In this document: positions 9,483 through 18,426 of the stretch, one piece after another
Layout: each line of letters begins with the position of its first letter
Numbering within the stretch: the first letter of the stretch is position 1
NCBI RefSeq assembly: GCF_011603255.1
Contig: NZ_JAANCM010000005.1
Location: forward strand, 248,001-312,000
Length of the DNA stretch: 64,000 nt
Direction of reading: 5' to 3'
Origin: Ferranicluibacter rubi
GTDB taxonomy: Bacteria; Pseudomonadota; Alphaproteobacteria; Rhizobiales; Rhizobiaceae
The notes under the pieces: model-generated
Told to the model about the DNA's origin: nothing
Databases searched by the model: none
The model's input: the letters and a program-made list of their open reading frames with translations, nothing else
Translations under genes and position numbers: made by a program

Positions 9483-10243
9483 GCCTTCCCGTTTGCGATT
9501 TCCCGACGGCGCGGTTTGTCGCTTCGCCCAATCATAACGAGCGGCTGGGCGTTTCCGGCCCGGATATGATCATCCTACACTACACCGGCATGCCGACAGC
9601 GGCAGGCGCGCTCGACTGGCTGTGTCGTGAGGAGAGCCAGGTCTCCAGCCATTACTTCGTGCATGAGGATGGCTGGGTGGACCAGCTCGTGGCGGAGGAC
9701 CGCCGCGCCTGGCATGCGGGCAAGAGCGTCTGGAAGACAGAGACCGACATCAATTCGCGCTCGATCGGCATCGAGATCGCCAATGCCGGCCATCCCGGCG
9801 GTCTGCCGGACTATCCTGCGATCCAGATCGCGGCGGTCGTCGAACTGTGTCGGTTTTGTGTCAAGCGCTGGTCCATTCCCCCCGAGCGGGTGCTGGCACA
9901 CAGCGATATCGCCCCTGTTCGCAAGGTCGATCCGGGGGAAAATTTCCCCTGGAAGAACTTGTATGAAAACGGCGTTGGTCACTGGGTGGAACCGGCACCT
10001 GTCGGTGGCGGACGCTACTTCCAGCGCGGCGACAAGGGCCAGCCGGTCGAGGCCGTGCAGGGCATGCTCTCCCTCTACGGCTATGGCCTTGAGGTGACTG
10101 GCGAATTTTGCGATAAGACCCACGGTGTCGTGGAGGCTTTCCAGCGGCATTTCCGACCGAGCCAAGTCGATGGAATCGCGGATATCTCGACGCTCGACAC
10201 GCTGCATCGGCTGCTCGGTTCGCTGCCGCAGTTCACGCGCTGA
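9479..10243 (+). CDS. N-acetylmuramoyl-L-alanine amidase (AmpD/AmiD type) with peptidoglycan-binding domain
   Basis: A 254-residue amidase_2 protein. Zinc ligands are visible as ILHYTG (His34), AHSDIAP (about His141) and KVDPG (Asp about 151). A C-terminal PG_binding_1 domain (about 180-250) begins RGDKGQPVEAVQ. No signal peptide is evident, so it looks more like a cytoplasmic AmpD/recycling enzyme, though the peptidoglycan-binding domain is more usual for AmiD-type enzymes. It would cut the bond between MurNAc (or anhydroMurNAc) and L-Ala. Start overlaps the upstream stop (ATGA). Confidence 0.88.
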   Translation: MSLPVCDFPTARFVASPNHNERLGVSGPDMIILHYTGMPTAAGALDWLCREESQVSSHYFVHEDGWVDQLVAEDRRAWHAGKSVWKTETDINSRSIGIEIANAGHPGGLPDYPAIQIAAVVELCRFCVKRWSIPPERVLAHSDIAPVRKVDPGENFPWKNLYENGVGHWVEPAPVGGGRYFQRGDKGQPVEAVQGMLSLYGYGLEVTGEFCDKTHGVVEAFQRHFRPSQVDGIADISTLDTLHRLLGSLPQFTR

Positions 10244-10448
10244 CGACAGCCGCCCCATTTACCGTTCCGCAGCAATTTGCTGCATCGCCATATCATGACC
10301 ATGTTCCACACGGATTTTGACACCGTACCGAGGGCGGGGTCCTGAGGGTTGCGTACCGTTCCCCGCTGATGACCATGATCATGGATCGGACGAGGCCGGG
10401 GCGGGGCGTCCGCTGGCTTCCCGAATCCCAGCGGAGTTTACAACATTC

Positions 10449-11081
10449 ATGAGACGAACGACTGTCGTCCAGGCAGCCGCCTGTTTTTGCGTGCTTTTTT
10501 CGGGGGTTCAACCATCTTTCGCCGGTGCTTTCGCGCCGGTCGTGCCGGCACCGGAAGCCGCTTACCAGACTGCATCCACAGACCTTTCCCTTAAATCCTC
10601 TCCAACGAGAACGGCCTCTCTTGAAGACGTCAGGACATCCGAGATGACACGTGCGCTGCCGGAGATCGGGCGGGCGCTCGGCTTTCCGCTCACGAGTTTC
10701 GAGATGGACGCTCCGGCCTATTCCGGCCTCATCGCCACCTATGCACAGGCCTTCGGCGTGCCGATCGATCTGGCGCATGCCGTCATCCGGGTCGAGAGCA
10801 ACTTCAACCCGAAGGCGCGCGGCAGTGCCGGCGAAGTCGGGCTGATGCAGATCAAGCCGGCGACGGCGCGCATGATGGGGTATGGCGGCAGCCGGGCAGG
10901 GCTGTTCGATCCGGAAACCAACATCAAGTTCGGCATGAAGTATCTCGCCAAGGCACATCGTCTTTCCGGCGGCTTCACTTGCGGCACCATCCTGCGCTAC
11001 AACGCCGGCCATGGCGCTACCCGCATGAACCCGGTCTCCAGGCGCTATTGCGGCAAGGTCCAGACGCTGCTGGATTCGTGA
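10449..11081 (+). CDS. Secreted lytic transglycosylase, SLT domain
   Basis: A 210-residue protein. A signal peptide covers about residues 1-25 (cleavage near SFAGA). The SLT domain spans about 90-205 with catalytic Glu116 in RVESNFNP, then GEVGLMQIKPATA and the YNAGHG motif. A longer in-frame start exists upstream at 10317, but the ATG at 10449 gives the signal peptide at the N-terminus. The enzyme would be periplasmic and cut glycan strands. It lies 205 bases after the amidase gene, so an own promoter is likely. Confidence 0.87.
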   Translation: MRRTTVVQAAACFCVLFSGVQPSFAGAFAPVVPAPEAAYQTASTDLSLKSSPTRTASLEDVRTSEMTRALPEIGRALGFPLTSFEMDAPAYSGLIATYAQAFGVPIDLAHAVIRVESNFNPKARGSAGEVGLMQIKPATARMMGYGGSRAGLFDPETNIKFGMKYLAKAHRLSGGFTCGTILRYNAGHGATRMNPVSRRYCGKVQTLLDS

Positions 11082-11136
11082 ACGACAGGTCTGATGGAGA
11101 CCCCCCGTTTGAAATTGGTGAAAACCGGAGATGGCG

Positions 11137-12318
11137 ATGAGCGGAACGTTCGACACAATCGTGATCGGCAAGGGCATGATGGGCGCGGCCGCCGCGCGCC
11201 ATCTGGCGGTGAGCGGGACGAGCGTCGCCCTGATCGGTCCGGACGAACCGCGCGATTGGGCTACGCATGATGGCGTGTTCTCCAGCCACTACGACAACGG
11301 CCGGATCACCCGCACCATCGATAGCGACAGCGACTGGGCGCGCATGGCCCGCCGCTCCATCGAGCGCTATCATGGAATCGAAACCCGATCCGGCGTTTCC
11401 TTCTATACCGAGGTCGGTTGCCTGATTGCTGCGGCAGATGGAGGTGCCTATCTCCGCAATGTCGATGCCGCTGCAAGAGGCTTAGGCGTATCCGTCGCCC
11501 ACATGGATCCGCCTGGCCTGCAATCTCGCTTCCCCTATTTCTCCTTCCAGGATCATGAAAGCGGGATCTTCGAGGCGCGCGATGCCGGGCATGTCAATCC
11601 GCGGGCGCTGGTTGCCGCGGAAACCGTCTGCGCGGCAATGGCCGGCGCGTCCGTCATCAGCCATGAGGTGACCGGTCTTGCCGAAACGGCAGACGACGTG
11701 ACGGTGACCACAGCCGATGGCGCCACCTATCAAGCTCAGAAAGTGCTGGTGGCGACCGGCGGGTTCGCGCTGTCGGAGAGGCTTCTGCGCCGCAAGCCTG
11801 CCATGCAGGTCCTGGCGCGCACGGTGCTTTTCGCGGAAGTTGCGGAGGCGGACAGGGGGCGCCTGTCGGCCATGCCGTCGCTCATTCGCAACGGGCCGAC
11901 GGAAGCCGAAAGCTTCTATCTTCTGCCGCCGATCGTCTATCCCGACGGCAAGACCTATATCAAGATCGGTGGCGATCCGGACGATCTTCAGCTTCATGAC
12001 GAGGCGCAGATCCGGTCGTGGTTCCGCGGCGGCGGACGGGAAGAGGCAGCAGCGCATCTGGCGCGGCATCTTGCCGATATCCTGCCGGACGTCACGCCGA
12101 CGTCCACGTATTTCTCGCCTTGCGTCGTCTCGCTGACGGAAACCGGCTATCCCTATATAGGCTATGTCTCATCCGATCGCGTCGCGGTTCTCACCGGCGG
12201 CAATGGCATGGCGGCGAAGAGCTGCGACGAGATCGGCCGGCTCGGGGCTTCGCTGATCCTCGACGGCAAGGTGGACGACGACGGCTACAGCCAATCCTTC
12301 GCGCCGGTCTTTGCCTGA
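11137..12318 (+). CDS. FAD-dependent amine/amino-acid oxidase, DAO family (sarcosine or N-methyltryptophan oxidase type)
   Basis: A 393-residue flavoprotein. The N-terminal FAD-binding motif is VIGKGMMGAAAARHL; the conserved C-terminal FAD contact region carries TGGNGMAAK. Overall layout fits monomeric sarcosine oxidase/SolA-like enzymes, which oxidise N-methyl amino acids with H2O2 release. Substrate is not deducible. The ATG at 11137 is preferred over 11131 because GGAG then lies six bases upstream. The next gene is rnpB. Confidence 0.78.
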   Translation: MSGTFDTIVIGKGMMGAAAARHLAVSGTSVALIGPDEPRDWATHDGVFSSHYDNGRITRTIDSDSDWARMARRSIERYHGIETRSGVSFYTEVGCLIAAADGGAYLRNVDAAARGLGVSVAHMDPPGLQSRFPYFSFQDHESGIFEARDAGHVNPRALVAAETVCAAMAGASVISHEVTGLAETADDVTVTTADGATYQAQKVLVATGGFALSERLLRRKPAMQVLARTVLFAEVAEADRGRLSAMPSLIRNGPTEAESFYLLPPIVYPDGKTYIKIGGDPDDLQLHDEAQIRSWFRGGGREEAAAHLARHLADILPDVTPTSTYFSPCVVSLTETGYPYIGYVSSDRVAVLTGGNGMAAKSCDEIGRLGASLILDGKVDDDGYSQSFAPVFA

Positions 12319-12378
12319 GACCTTCCTTCTCTATCGTTGATAAAGCTGGCCAAGGCCGGAAGTCTCCGCTATCAGGGC

Positions 12379-12786
12379 GCTGCCAGTCGGCCGGGCAGCC
12401 GCTCTCCGCTATGACCGAAAGGTTGCGGGGGGAGGAAAGTCCGGGCTCCACGGAAAAACGGTGCCGGATAACGTCCGGCGAGGGCGACCTCAGGGATAGT
12501 GCCACAGAAAGCAAACCGCCCGCGTCTGACGCGGGTAAGGGTGAAAGGGTGGGGTAAGAGCCCACCGCGCGTCTGGTAACAGGGGCGGCACGGTAAACCC
12601 CACCGGGAGCAAGACCGAATAGGGATGACGTGGTAGCCGCAAGGCTGCCGGCCTGTTCCGGGCCAGTCATCCGGGTGGGTTGCACGAGGCGGCGCGCGAG
12701 CGTCGTCCCAGATGAATGGCTGCCACGTTCCGGTCCTCAACCGGCCGGAGCCATACAGAACCCGGCTTACAGGCCGACTGGCGCTT
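12379..12786 (+). ncRNA. rnpB: RNase P RNA
   Basis: A bacterial type A RNase P RNA. The universal GAGGAAAGTCCGGGCTCC lies near 12432, ACAGAAA with the central J region follows near 12503, and CCCGGCTTACAGGCCGACTG lies at the 3' end (12760-12780). P1 forms between 12382-12392 and 12772-12782 (GCCAGTCGGCC with GGCCGACTGGC). A run of five T at 12785-12789 gives the transcript end. Length about 405 nt is normal for Rhizobiales. It processes the 5' ends of tRNA precursors with RnpA. Exact ends are inferred from P1. Confidence 0.95.
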
Positions 12787-12950
12787 TTTCCCTTCCTACC
12801 ATCCCTGCGTGCGATGCGCCTTATTTCAGGTCACGCCGATTTTCTCCTATGTCGCTGTTCTCTCACGTATTTGAGCTTTATCGAATGCCGCCTGCGGTAT
12901 TGGGAATGTTTCCGATCGCGCTTTGCAAACAAAGTGTTGCCTGAGCGATC

Positions 12951-12971
12951 GTAACCATTTGTTAAACTTAA
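12951..12971. promoter_or_regulatory. CtrA-like site upstream of mraZ
   Basis: GTAA-N7-TTAA (12951-12954 and 12962-12965), followed by a further TTAA at 12968-12971. The CtrA consensus is TTAA-N7-TTAA, so this has one mismatch with exact spacing. It lies about 55 bases upstream of the MraZ boxes. Binding is inference. Confidence 0.4.
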
Positions 12972-13017
12972 CAGTCTATCAATGATGGGTGGAGGCGGCC
13001 CCTCCGACGACCCAAAT

Positions 13018-13051
13018 CCCATTGACCCCCATATGGTCCCATGCTATCCCA
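13018..13051. promoter_or_regulatory. MraZ operator and dcw promoter
   Basis: CCCA occurs at 13018, 13028, 13038 and 13048, exactly 10 bp apart; on the minus strand this is TGGGN-N5 repeated four times, the form reported for the MraZ binding site. A likely promoter lies within it: -35 TTGACC at 13022-13027 and -10 CTATCC or TATCCC at 13044-13050. MraZ bound here would cover the core promoter, which fits autorepression. The predicted leader to the mraZ ATG is about 170 bases. Confidence 0.75.
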
Positions 13052-13224
13052 ATCATGCACTGCACAGGGGTCGTTGACGGCCCGATCATCGCGAGTTTGG
13101 TGGTTGCCCCGACAGGGGTTTTGGAACGGGTTTGTCGCCCGGCGGTGGCGTATTGTGTCTGCTTCCGGGGTTGCTTGCGGGCGTTTTCCGTCGGCGCATT
13201 GGATGAAAACGGCTGTTGCGCGTC

Positions 13225-13665
13225 ATGAACCGCTTTCTCTCGCATGCCACGAACCGTATCGATGCGAAGGGACGGGTTTCCGTTCCCTCGTCGTTTCGCG
13301 GCGTGCTGGCGAAGCTGGATATTGCGGAGCTGTATTGTTTCCAGGATTTCGTGTTCCCGGCCATCAGTGCGGGCGGGCCGGAATTGCTGGACCGTTTCGA
13401 GCGGCAGATAGCGGGCGAGGATCCGTTTTCGCCGCAAGCCAACGAGATGTCGCTCCTCATTCACGGGGGCGGGGTCTTCATGAAGCTCGACCAGGAAGGT
13501 CGGTTGATGGTCACGGATTTTATCCGCGACTTCACCGGCATCACCAACGAGGTGACTTTCGTTGGCCGGGCGGATCACTTTCAGTTATGGGCGCCGCAGG
13601 TGTTTCAGGAAACGCAAGCGGCGGCACGTCAGGAACGCAGGTTGCGAGGTCTGCGCCCCGGCTAG
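13225..13665 (+). CDS. mraZ: MraZ, transcriptional repressor of the dcw cluster
   Basis: A 146-residue protein with two SpoVT/AbrB-like MraZ repeats: [18 protein letters not shown] near the N-terminus and [15 protein letters not shown] in the second half. MraZ forms ring-shaped oligomers and represses its own operon. An in-frame TTG at 13216 would add three residues (MRV); the ATG at 13225 is the conserved family start. First gene of the division/cell-wall cluster; rsmH begins 14 bases after its stop. Confidence 0.93.
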   Translation: MNRFLSHATNRIDAKGRVSVPSSFRGVLAKLDIAELYCFQDFVFPAISAGGPELLDRFERQIAGEDPFSPQANEMSLLIHGGGVFMKLDQEGRLMVTDFIRDFTGITNEVTFVGRADHFQLWAPQVFQETQAAARQERRLRGLRPG

Positions 13666-13679
13666 CATGGAGAGACGGA

Positions 13680-14705
13680 ATGGTGGCGGATCTTGGCGAC
13701 AGTGCAGCTGGAGCCGATGGCGGACCGGTCCGCCACATTCCGGTTCTTCTCCCAGAGGTTTTGAACAGTCTTCAGCCGGAAACGGGTAAGACGATCCTCG
13801 ATGGCACGTTCGGTGCCGGCGGATATGCCTCCGCGATCCTTCAGGGTGGCGCCGACGTCATCGCGCTCGATCGCGATCCGAACGCAATCGCTGCCGGACA
13901 GGCCCTTGTCGCGGCGAGCGGCGGTCGCTTGACACTCATTCACGCACAGTTTTCCGAGCTGGCCCGTCATGCGCCCGAAGGCGGGCTGGACGGTGTCGTG
14001 CTCGATATCGGCGTCTCCTCCATGCAGATCGACGAAGCGGATAGAGGCTTTTCCTTTCAGCGCCGCGGCCCGCTCGACATGCGCATGTCGAGCCATGGCG
14101 TTTCCGCGGCGGATGTCGTCAACCGCGCGAAGGTCGGCGATCTCATCCGGATCTTCGGTTTCCTCGGCGAAGAGCCGCAGTCGGGCCGTATCGCGCGCGC
14201 CATCGAGAAGCGCCGTGTGGAAACGCCGTTCGAGACGACGCGCGATCTGGCCGGGTTGATCGAGGTGGTGACCCCGCGCAAGGCCAAGGACAAGATCCAC
14301 CCCGCAACCCGCGTCTTCCAGGCGCTGCGCATCTTCGTCAACAACGAGCTCGGCGAACTGGCCGAGGCGCTGTTTGCCGCCGAGCGCGCGCTGAAGCCCG
14401 GCGGTCGGCTGAGCGTGGTGACCTTCCATTCGCTCGAAGACCGGATCGTCAAGAAATTCTTCCAGGACCGGGCCGGCAAGGCTTCGGGTTCGCGTCATCT
14501 TCCCATCATGCACGAACGCCCGGCAACCTTCGCACCAGTTGGTAAGGCGATGATTGCTGCCAGCGAAGACGAATCATCCAGGAATCCGCGCGCCCGCTCC
14601 GCCAAGCTGCGGGTCGGGGAACGCACGCATGCTCCAGCCGAGGCCGCCGACATGTCGATTTTCGATCTGCCAGACCTTGCAAGTCTTTCGAAGCTGGGAG
14701 GCTGA
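13680..14705 (+). CDS. rsmH: RsmH, 16S rRNA (cytosine1402-N4)-methyltransferase
   Basis: A 341-residue MraW/RsmH methyltransferase. Landmarks are [19 protein letters not shown] (SAM site), [26 protein letters not shown] and the C-terminal [16 protein letters not shown]. It methylates N4 of C1402 in 16S rRNA. The frame stays open far upstream, but the ATG at 13680 has GGAGAGACGG in front and gives the family length. Next gene ftsL starts three bases after the stop. Confidence 0.95.
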   Translation: MVADLGDSAAGADGGPVRHIPVLLPEVLNSLQPETGKTILDGTFGAGGYASAILQGGADVIALDRDPNAIAAGQALVAASGGRLTLIHAQFSELARHAPEGGLDGVVLDIGVSSMQIDEADRGFSFQRRGPLDMRMSSHGVSAADVVNRAKVGDLIRIFGFLGEEPQSGRIARAIEKRRVETPFETTRDLAGLIEVVTPRKAKDKIHPATRVFQALRIFVNNELGELAEALFAAERALKPGGRLSVVTFHSLEDRIVKKFFQDRAGKASGSRHLPIMHERPATFAPVGKAMIAASEDESSRNPRARSAKLRVGERTHAPAEAADMSIFDLPDLASLSKLGG

Positions 14706-14708
14706 CGC

Positions 14709-15113
14709 ATGCTGAGAACGCTCGATATCGTGTTGATCGTCGTCATGACCGCTGCGGCGACCGTGACCTATACGATCAAGCACAAGGCCGAGAACAAGCT
14801 CGAGGAAGTCCGCTCGCTCGATGCGCAGATCAAGCTCGAGGAAGACACGATCGACCTTCTGCGGGCCGACTGGGCCCTGCTGACTCAGCCGAACCGGCTC
14901 GACCGGCTGGTTACGGCCTATGACAAGGACCTGCAGCTCGTTCCCACGGATCCGACGCAGCTTGCGCATCCCGAAGAGCTGCCGATGCTGAAGGCCGACG
15001 TCCCTCCGCCGGAAGAAAAAGACAGCAAGGGCAAGAAGAAGGCCGCTCCGGCCGTCGCTGCTCGCGAAAGCCAGGAGACCGACGAAATCTCAACAGGTTC
15101 GGTGGCGCGCTGA
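14709..15113 (+). CDS. ftsL: FtsL, septal division protein
   Basis: A 134-residue bitopic protein. It has a short cytoplasmic end, one membrane helix at about residues 6-22 (DIVLIVVMTAAATVTY) and a heptad-rich coiled coil at about 25-60 (KAENKLEEVRSLDAQIKLEE). A Lys/Ala/Pro-rich tail follows. Sequence conservation in this family is weak, so identity rests on position between rsmH and ftsI and on topology. FtsL works with FtsB/FtsQ to activate FtsWI. Its stop overlaps the ftsI ATG by one base. Confidence 0.88.
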   Translation: MLRTLDIVLIVVMTAAATVTYTIKHKAENKLEEVRSLDAQIKLEEDTIDLLRADWALLTQPNRLDRLVTAYDKDLQLVPTDPTQLAHPEELPMLKADVPPPEEKDSKGKKKAAPAVAARESQETDEISTGSVAR

Positions 15114-16864
15114 TGTCGTTTCTTTCCCGCATCATGGTCGTCAAGAGCAAGGCGCACTTCTCTGCCGGCGGCAACAATCATCCCGGCGATCTTTCGCGCG
15201 GCGCGCCCTTCGAAGGCATCCGCAAGCGGCGCGGCAACCAGGCCCGCAGCCGCGTTGCCATCGTCATCGCCGGCTTTTCGGTCGTCTACTGCATCATCGG
15301 CGGACGCCTGATCCAGTACGGTTTCGCCCAGCCCGAGACGGTATCGAGCATCGGCCGCGCCGACAATCTGATGGCTTCGCGGCCCGACATTCTCGACCGC
15401 AACGGCCAGATTCTGGCAACCGACATCCGCACCGTCTCGCTCTTTGCCGAACCGCACAAGATTGTCGATGCGGACGAGGCTGTCGAGCAGCTGGCGACCG
15501 TGCTGCCCAACCTCAACAATGCAGACATCTACAACAAGCTGAAGTCTAAATCCCGCTTCCAGTGGCTGCGCCGCCAGCTGACGCCGAAGCAGCAGAGCGA
15601 AATTCTCGCGCTCGGCATTCCCGGCATCGGCTTCCGGCCGGAGAAGCGCCGCTTTTATCCGGGCGGCGTCACCGCCTCGCATGTCGTCGGCCACGTCAAT
15701 GTCGATAACCGCGGCATTGCCGGCATGGAGCGCTGGATCGACAACCAGGGCCTTGCGGACCTCGCTGCCATCGGCATGACGAGCGATGCGAAGCTGGAGC
15801 CCGTGCGTCTGTCGATCGACCTGCGCGTCCAGAACATCATGCGCGATGTCGTCGTCGATGCCATGGTCAAGTTCAAGTCGCTGGCCGCCGGCGGCGTCGT
15901 CATGGATGTGAAGACCGGCGAAATCCTCGCCATGGTTTCCTATCCCGATTACGATCCGAACAAGCCGGCCGATGGCGCCAAGGAAGGCTGGATGAACCGC
16001 ATGTCGAACGGGACGTTCGAGATGGGCTCCACCTTCAAGTCGTTCACCACGGCCATGGCGCTCGACAGCGGCAAGGTCAAGCTGACCGACAGCTTCGATG
16101 CGCGTTTCCCGATTCGCATCGGCGGCTTCACCATCAAGGACTTCCACGGCAAGCATCGCGTGCTGACCGTGCCGGAGATCTTCCAGTATTCGTCCAACAT
16201 CGGCACGGCCAAGATGGCCGATCTTGTCGGTATCGACGCGCACAAGGAGTTCCTGACGCGGATCGGCCTTCTGACGCGGATTCCGACGGAACTGCCGGAA
16301 ATCAAGATGCCGAGCCAGCCGAAGGTCTGGAAGAAGATCAACTCGATCACGATCTCGTTCGGCCACGGCGTCTCCACCACGCCGCTGCAGACGGCGGTCG
16401 CGGGTGGGGCGCTGATCAACGGCGGCAAACTGATCGAGCCGACCTTCCTGCCGCGCACCATCGAAGAGGCCGCTGCCGCCTCCACGCAGGTCATCAAGAA
16501 ATCGACCAGTGACGACATGCGCTACCTGTTCCGCTGGAACGGTGTCCACGGATCGGGCCGGAACGCCCGCGTTCCCGGCTTCAATGTCGGCGGCAAGACG
16601 GGCACGGCGGACAAGGTGGTCAATGGGCGCTATTCGAGCGACGCCAACTTCAACGCCTTCCTCGCCGGCTTTCCGATCGACGATCCGCGCTATGTGGTGC
16701 TGACCTTCATCGACGAGCCGAAGACGGACAAGGGCAACGGCGCGGCGCTCGCCGGCAACACGGCGGCCCCGATGGTTCATGACATCATCAGCCGTTCTGC
16801 GCCGCTTCTGGGTGTCGAGCCGAAGTTCGGTGTCGATGGTTCCGCCTTGCTTGTGGCGTATTGA
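15113..16864 (+). CDS. ftsI: FtsI (PBP3), septal peptidoglycan transpeptidase
   Basis: A 583-residue class B penicillin-binding protein. A membrane anchor lies near residues 45-65 (VAIVIAGFSVVYCIIGG). A pedestal domain follows, then the transpeptidase with STFK (Ser306, Lys309), SSN (about 360-362) and KTGT (Lys495). It crosslinks septal glycan strands with FtsW as polymerase. Length is normal for the family. Coupled to ftsL by overlap. Confidence 0.95.
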   Translation: MSFLSRIMVVKSKAHFSAGGNNHPGDLSRGAPFEGIRKRRGNQARSRVAIVIAGFSVVYCIIGGRLIQYGFAQPETVSSIGRADNLMASRPDILDRNGQILATDIRTVSLFAEPHKIVDADEAVEQLATVLPNLNNADIYNKLKSKSRFQWLRRQLTPKQQSEILALGIPGIGFRPEKRRFYPGGVTASHVVGHVNVDNRGIAGMERWIDNQGLADLAAIGMTSDAKLEPVRLSIDLRVQNIMRDVVVDAMVKFKSLAAGGVVMDVKTGEILAMVSYPDYDPNKPADGAKEGWMNRMSNGTFEMGSTFKSFTTAMALDSGKVKLTDSFDARFPIRIGGFTIKDFHGKHRVLTVPEIFQYSSNIGTAKMADLVGIDAHKEFLTRIGLLTRIPTELPEIKMPSQPKVWKKINSITISFGHGVSTTPLQTAVAGGALINGGKLIEPTFLPRTIEEAAAASTQVIKKSTSDDMRYLFRWNGVHGSGRNARVPGFNVGGKTGTADKVVNGRYSSDANFNAFLAGFPIDDPRYVVLTFIDEPKTDKGNGAALAGNTAAPMVHDIISRSAPLLGVEPKFGVDGSALLVAY

Positions 16865-16928
16865 GCGGTAAAGGACGGTCACGCGGCCGTGATGGCCTAA
16901 GGGAATCGTGTTGGGAAAAGTGCAATCG

Positions 16929-18422
16929 ATGAAGATCAGTGACCTTGCGATGCTTGCAGACGGGTATGACGGAGCGGGCGCGTTGCTGCCGTCAGGTCAG
17001 GCCGATGCCGAAATCGGCGGACTGACGGCCGACAGTCGCAAGGTTTCGCCCGGCACCCTGTTCGTGGCGGTTCCCGGCAACAAGGCGAACGGCAGCGTTT
17101 ATGTCGATGACGCCGTGTCGCGCGGTGCGGTTGCCATCGTGACCGAGGAGGACCTCGGCTCGACCCTTTCCGTGCCCGTCCTTCGCGTCGCTTCCACCCG
17201 CACGTTTCTCTCTCGCGCGGCAGCGCGTTTCTATGACGCGCAGCCGGAAACCATGGTCGCCGTCACCGGTACGGCGGGGAAGACCTCGGTCGCTTCGTTT
17301 ACCCGCCAGATCTGGGCACATGCCGGGCTTGCCGCTGCGATGATCGGCACGACCGGCGTCGTTGCGCCCGGCCGGAACGACTACGGCTCGCTCACCACGC
17401 CCGATCCGGTCTCGCTGCACCAGCTGCTGTCAGAACTGGCTGCGGCCGGCGTGACGCATGCGGCCATGGAAGCCTCCAGTCACGGGCTCGACCAGAGCCG
17501 GCTCGACGGCGTGCGCCTCTCGGCTGCCGCCTTCACCAATCTCGGCCGCGATCACATGGATTACCATCCGACGATCGAGCATTATCTCGGCGCCAAGATG
17601 CGCCTGTTCGAAGCGCTGCTGCCGAAGGGCGCTCCAGCCATCATCTTCTCCGACGACGAATGGTCGGATGCCGCGATCCGGGCAGCCAAAGCAGCCGGCA
17701 GCGATGTGCGCACCGTCGGCCGCAAGGGCGACTATCTCGCTCTGAAGCGCGTCGAGCATTTCCGCCACAAGCAGATCGCCGAAGTGCATGTCGACGGGCG
17801 CATCTTCGAGGTGAACCTGCCGCTCGCGGGTGACTTCCAGATTTCGAATGCGCTGGTGGCCGCAGGTCTTGCCCTGTCTACGGGCGTCGATGCGCCCACG
17901 GTCATGCTGGCGCTTGAAAAGCTGCAGGGTGCTCCGGGCCGACTAGAGCTTGTGGGTCAGACGCCGGATGGCGCGCTGGCCTATGTCGATTATGCCCACA
18001 AGCCGGATGCGCTGGCGCAGGTCCTGTCCTCCGTCCGGCCCTTCACGACCGGACGCGTCGTGACGGTGTTCGGCTGCGGCGGCGACCGCGACAAGGGCAA
18101 GCGGCCGTTGATGGGTGAGATCGCGACCCGGCTGTCCGATGTTGTGATCGTGACGGACGACAATCCGCGTTCGGAAACACCGGCGACGATCCGCAGCGAG
18201 ATCCTGGCCGCGGCACCCGGCGCCACAGAGATCGCCGATCGCGCGGAGGCCATCCGCCATGCCGTCGGCATACTGGGGCCGAGGGATACGCTGATCGTCG
18301 CCGGCAAGGGTCACGAGCAGGGGCAGACGGTCGGCACGGTCACGCTGCCCTTCTCCGATCATGCCGAAATTCGCAAGGCTCTTGGTGCGCAGCAGACGGC
18401 TGGCCAGGATATGGGAGGCTGA
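16929..18422 (+). CDS. murE: MurE, UDP-MurNAc-L-Ala-D-Glu:meso-diaminopimelate ligase
   Basis: A 497-residue Mur ligase. The ATP loop is [11 protein letters not shown] and the substrate-specificity motif DNPRSE is present, which marks meso-DAP addition (Lys-adding enzymes differ there). [19 protein letters not shown] is the N-terminal UDP-binding region. An upstream GTG at 16908 is also in frame; the ATG at 16929 has GGGAAAAG about nine bases upstream. murF starts four bases after the stop. Confidence 0.95.
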   Translation: MKISDLAMLADGYDGAGALLPSGQADAEIGGLTADSRKVSPGTLFVAVPGNKANGSVYVDDAVSRGAVAIVTEEDLGSTLSVPVLRVASTRTFLSRAAARFYDAQPETMVAVTGTAGKTSVASFTRQIWAHAGLAAAMIGTTGVVAPGRNDYGSLTTPDPVSLHQLLSELAAAGVTHAAMEASSHGLDQSRLDGVRLSAAAFTNLGRDHMDYHPTIEHYLGAKMRLFEALLPKGAPAIIFSDDEWSDAAIRAAKAAGSDVRTVGRKGDYLALKRVEHFRHKQIAEVHVDGRIFEVNLPLAGDFQISNALVAAGLALSTGVDAPTVMLALEKLQGAPGRLELVGQTPDGALAYVDYAHKPDALAQVLSSVRPFTTGRVVTVFGCGGDRDKGKRPLMGEIATRLSDVVIVTDDNPRSETPATIRSEILAAAPGATEIADRAEAIRHAVGILGPRDTLIVAGKGHEQGQTVGTVTLPFSDHAEIRKALGAQQTAGQDMGG

Positions 18423-18426
18423 CGAC

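Noticed and set aside
12191-12954. Frames across the rnpB region on both strands
   Set aside because: They coincide with the RNase P RNA, whose conserved core and P1 pairing are clear.
14918-16882. Long open frame antisense to ftsI (over 650 codons)
   Set aside because: It mirrors the codon pattern of ftsI in a GC-rich genome, has no recognisable domain and is rich in Arg, Gly and Asp.
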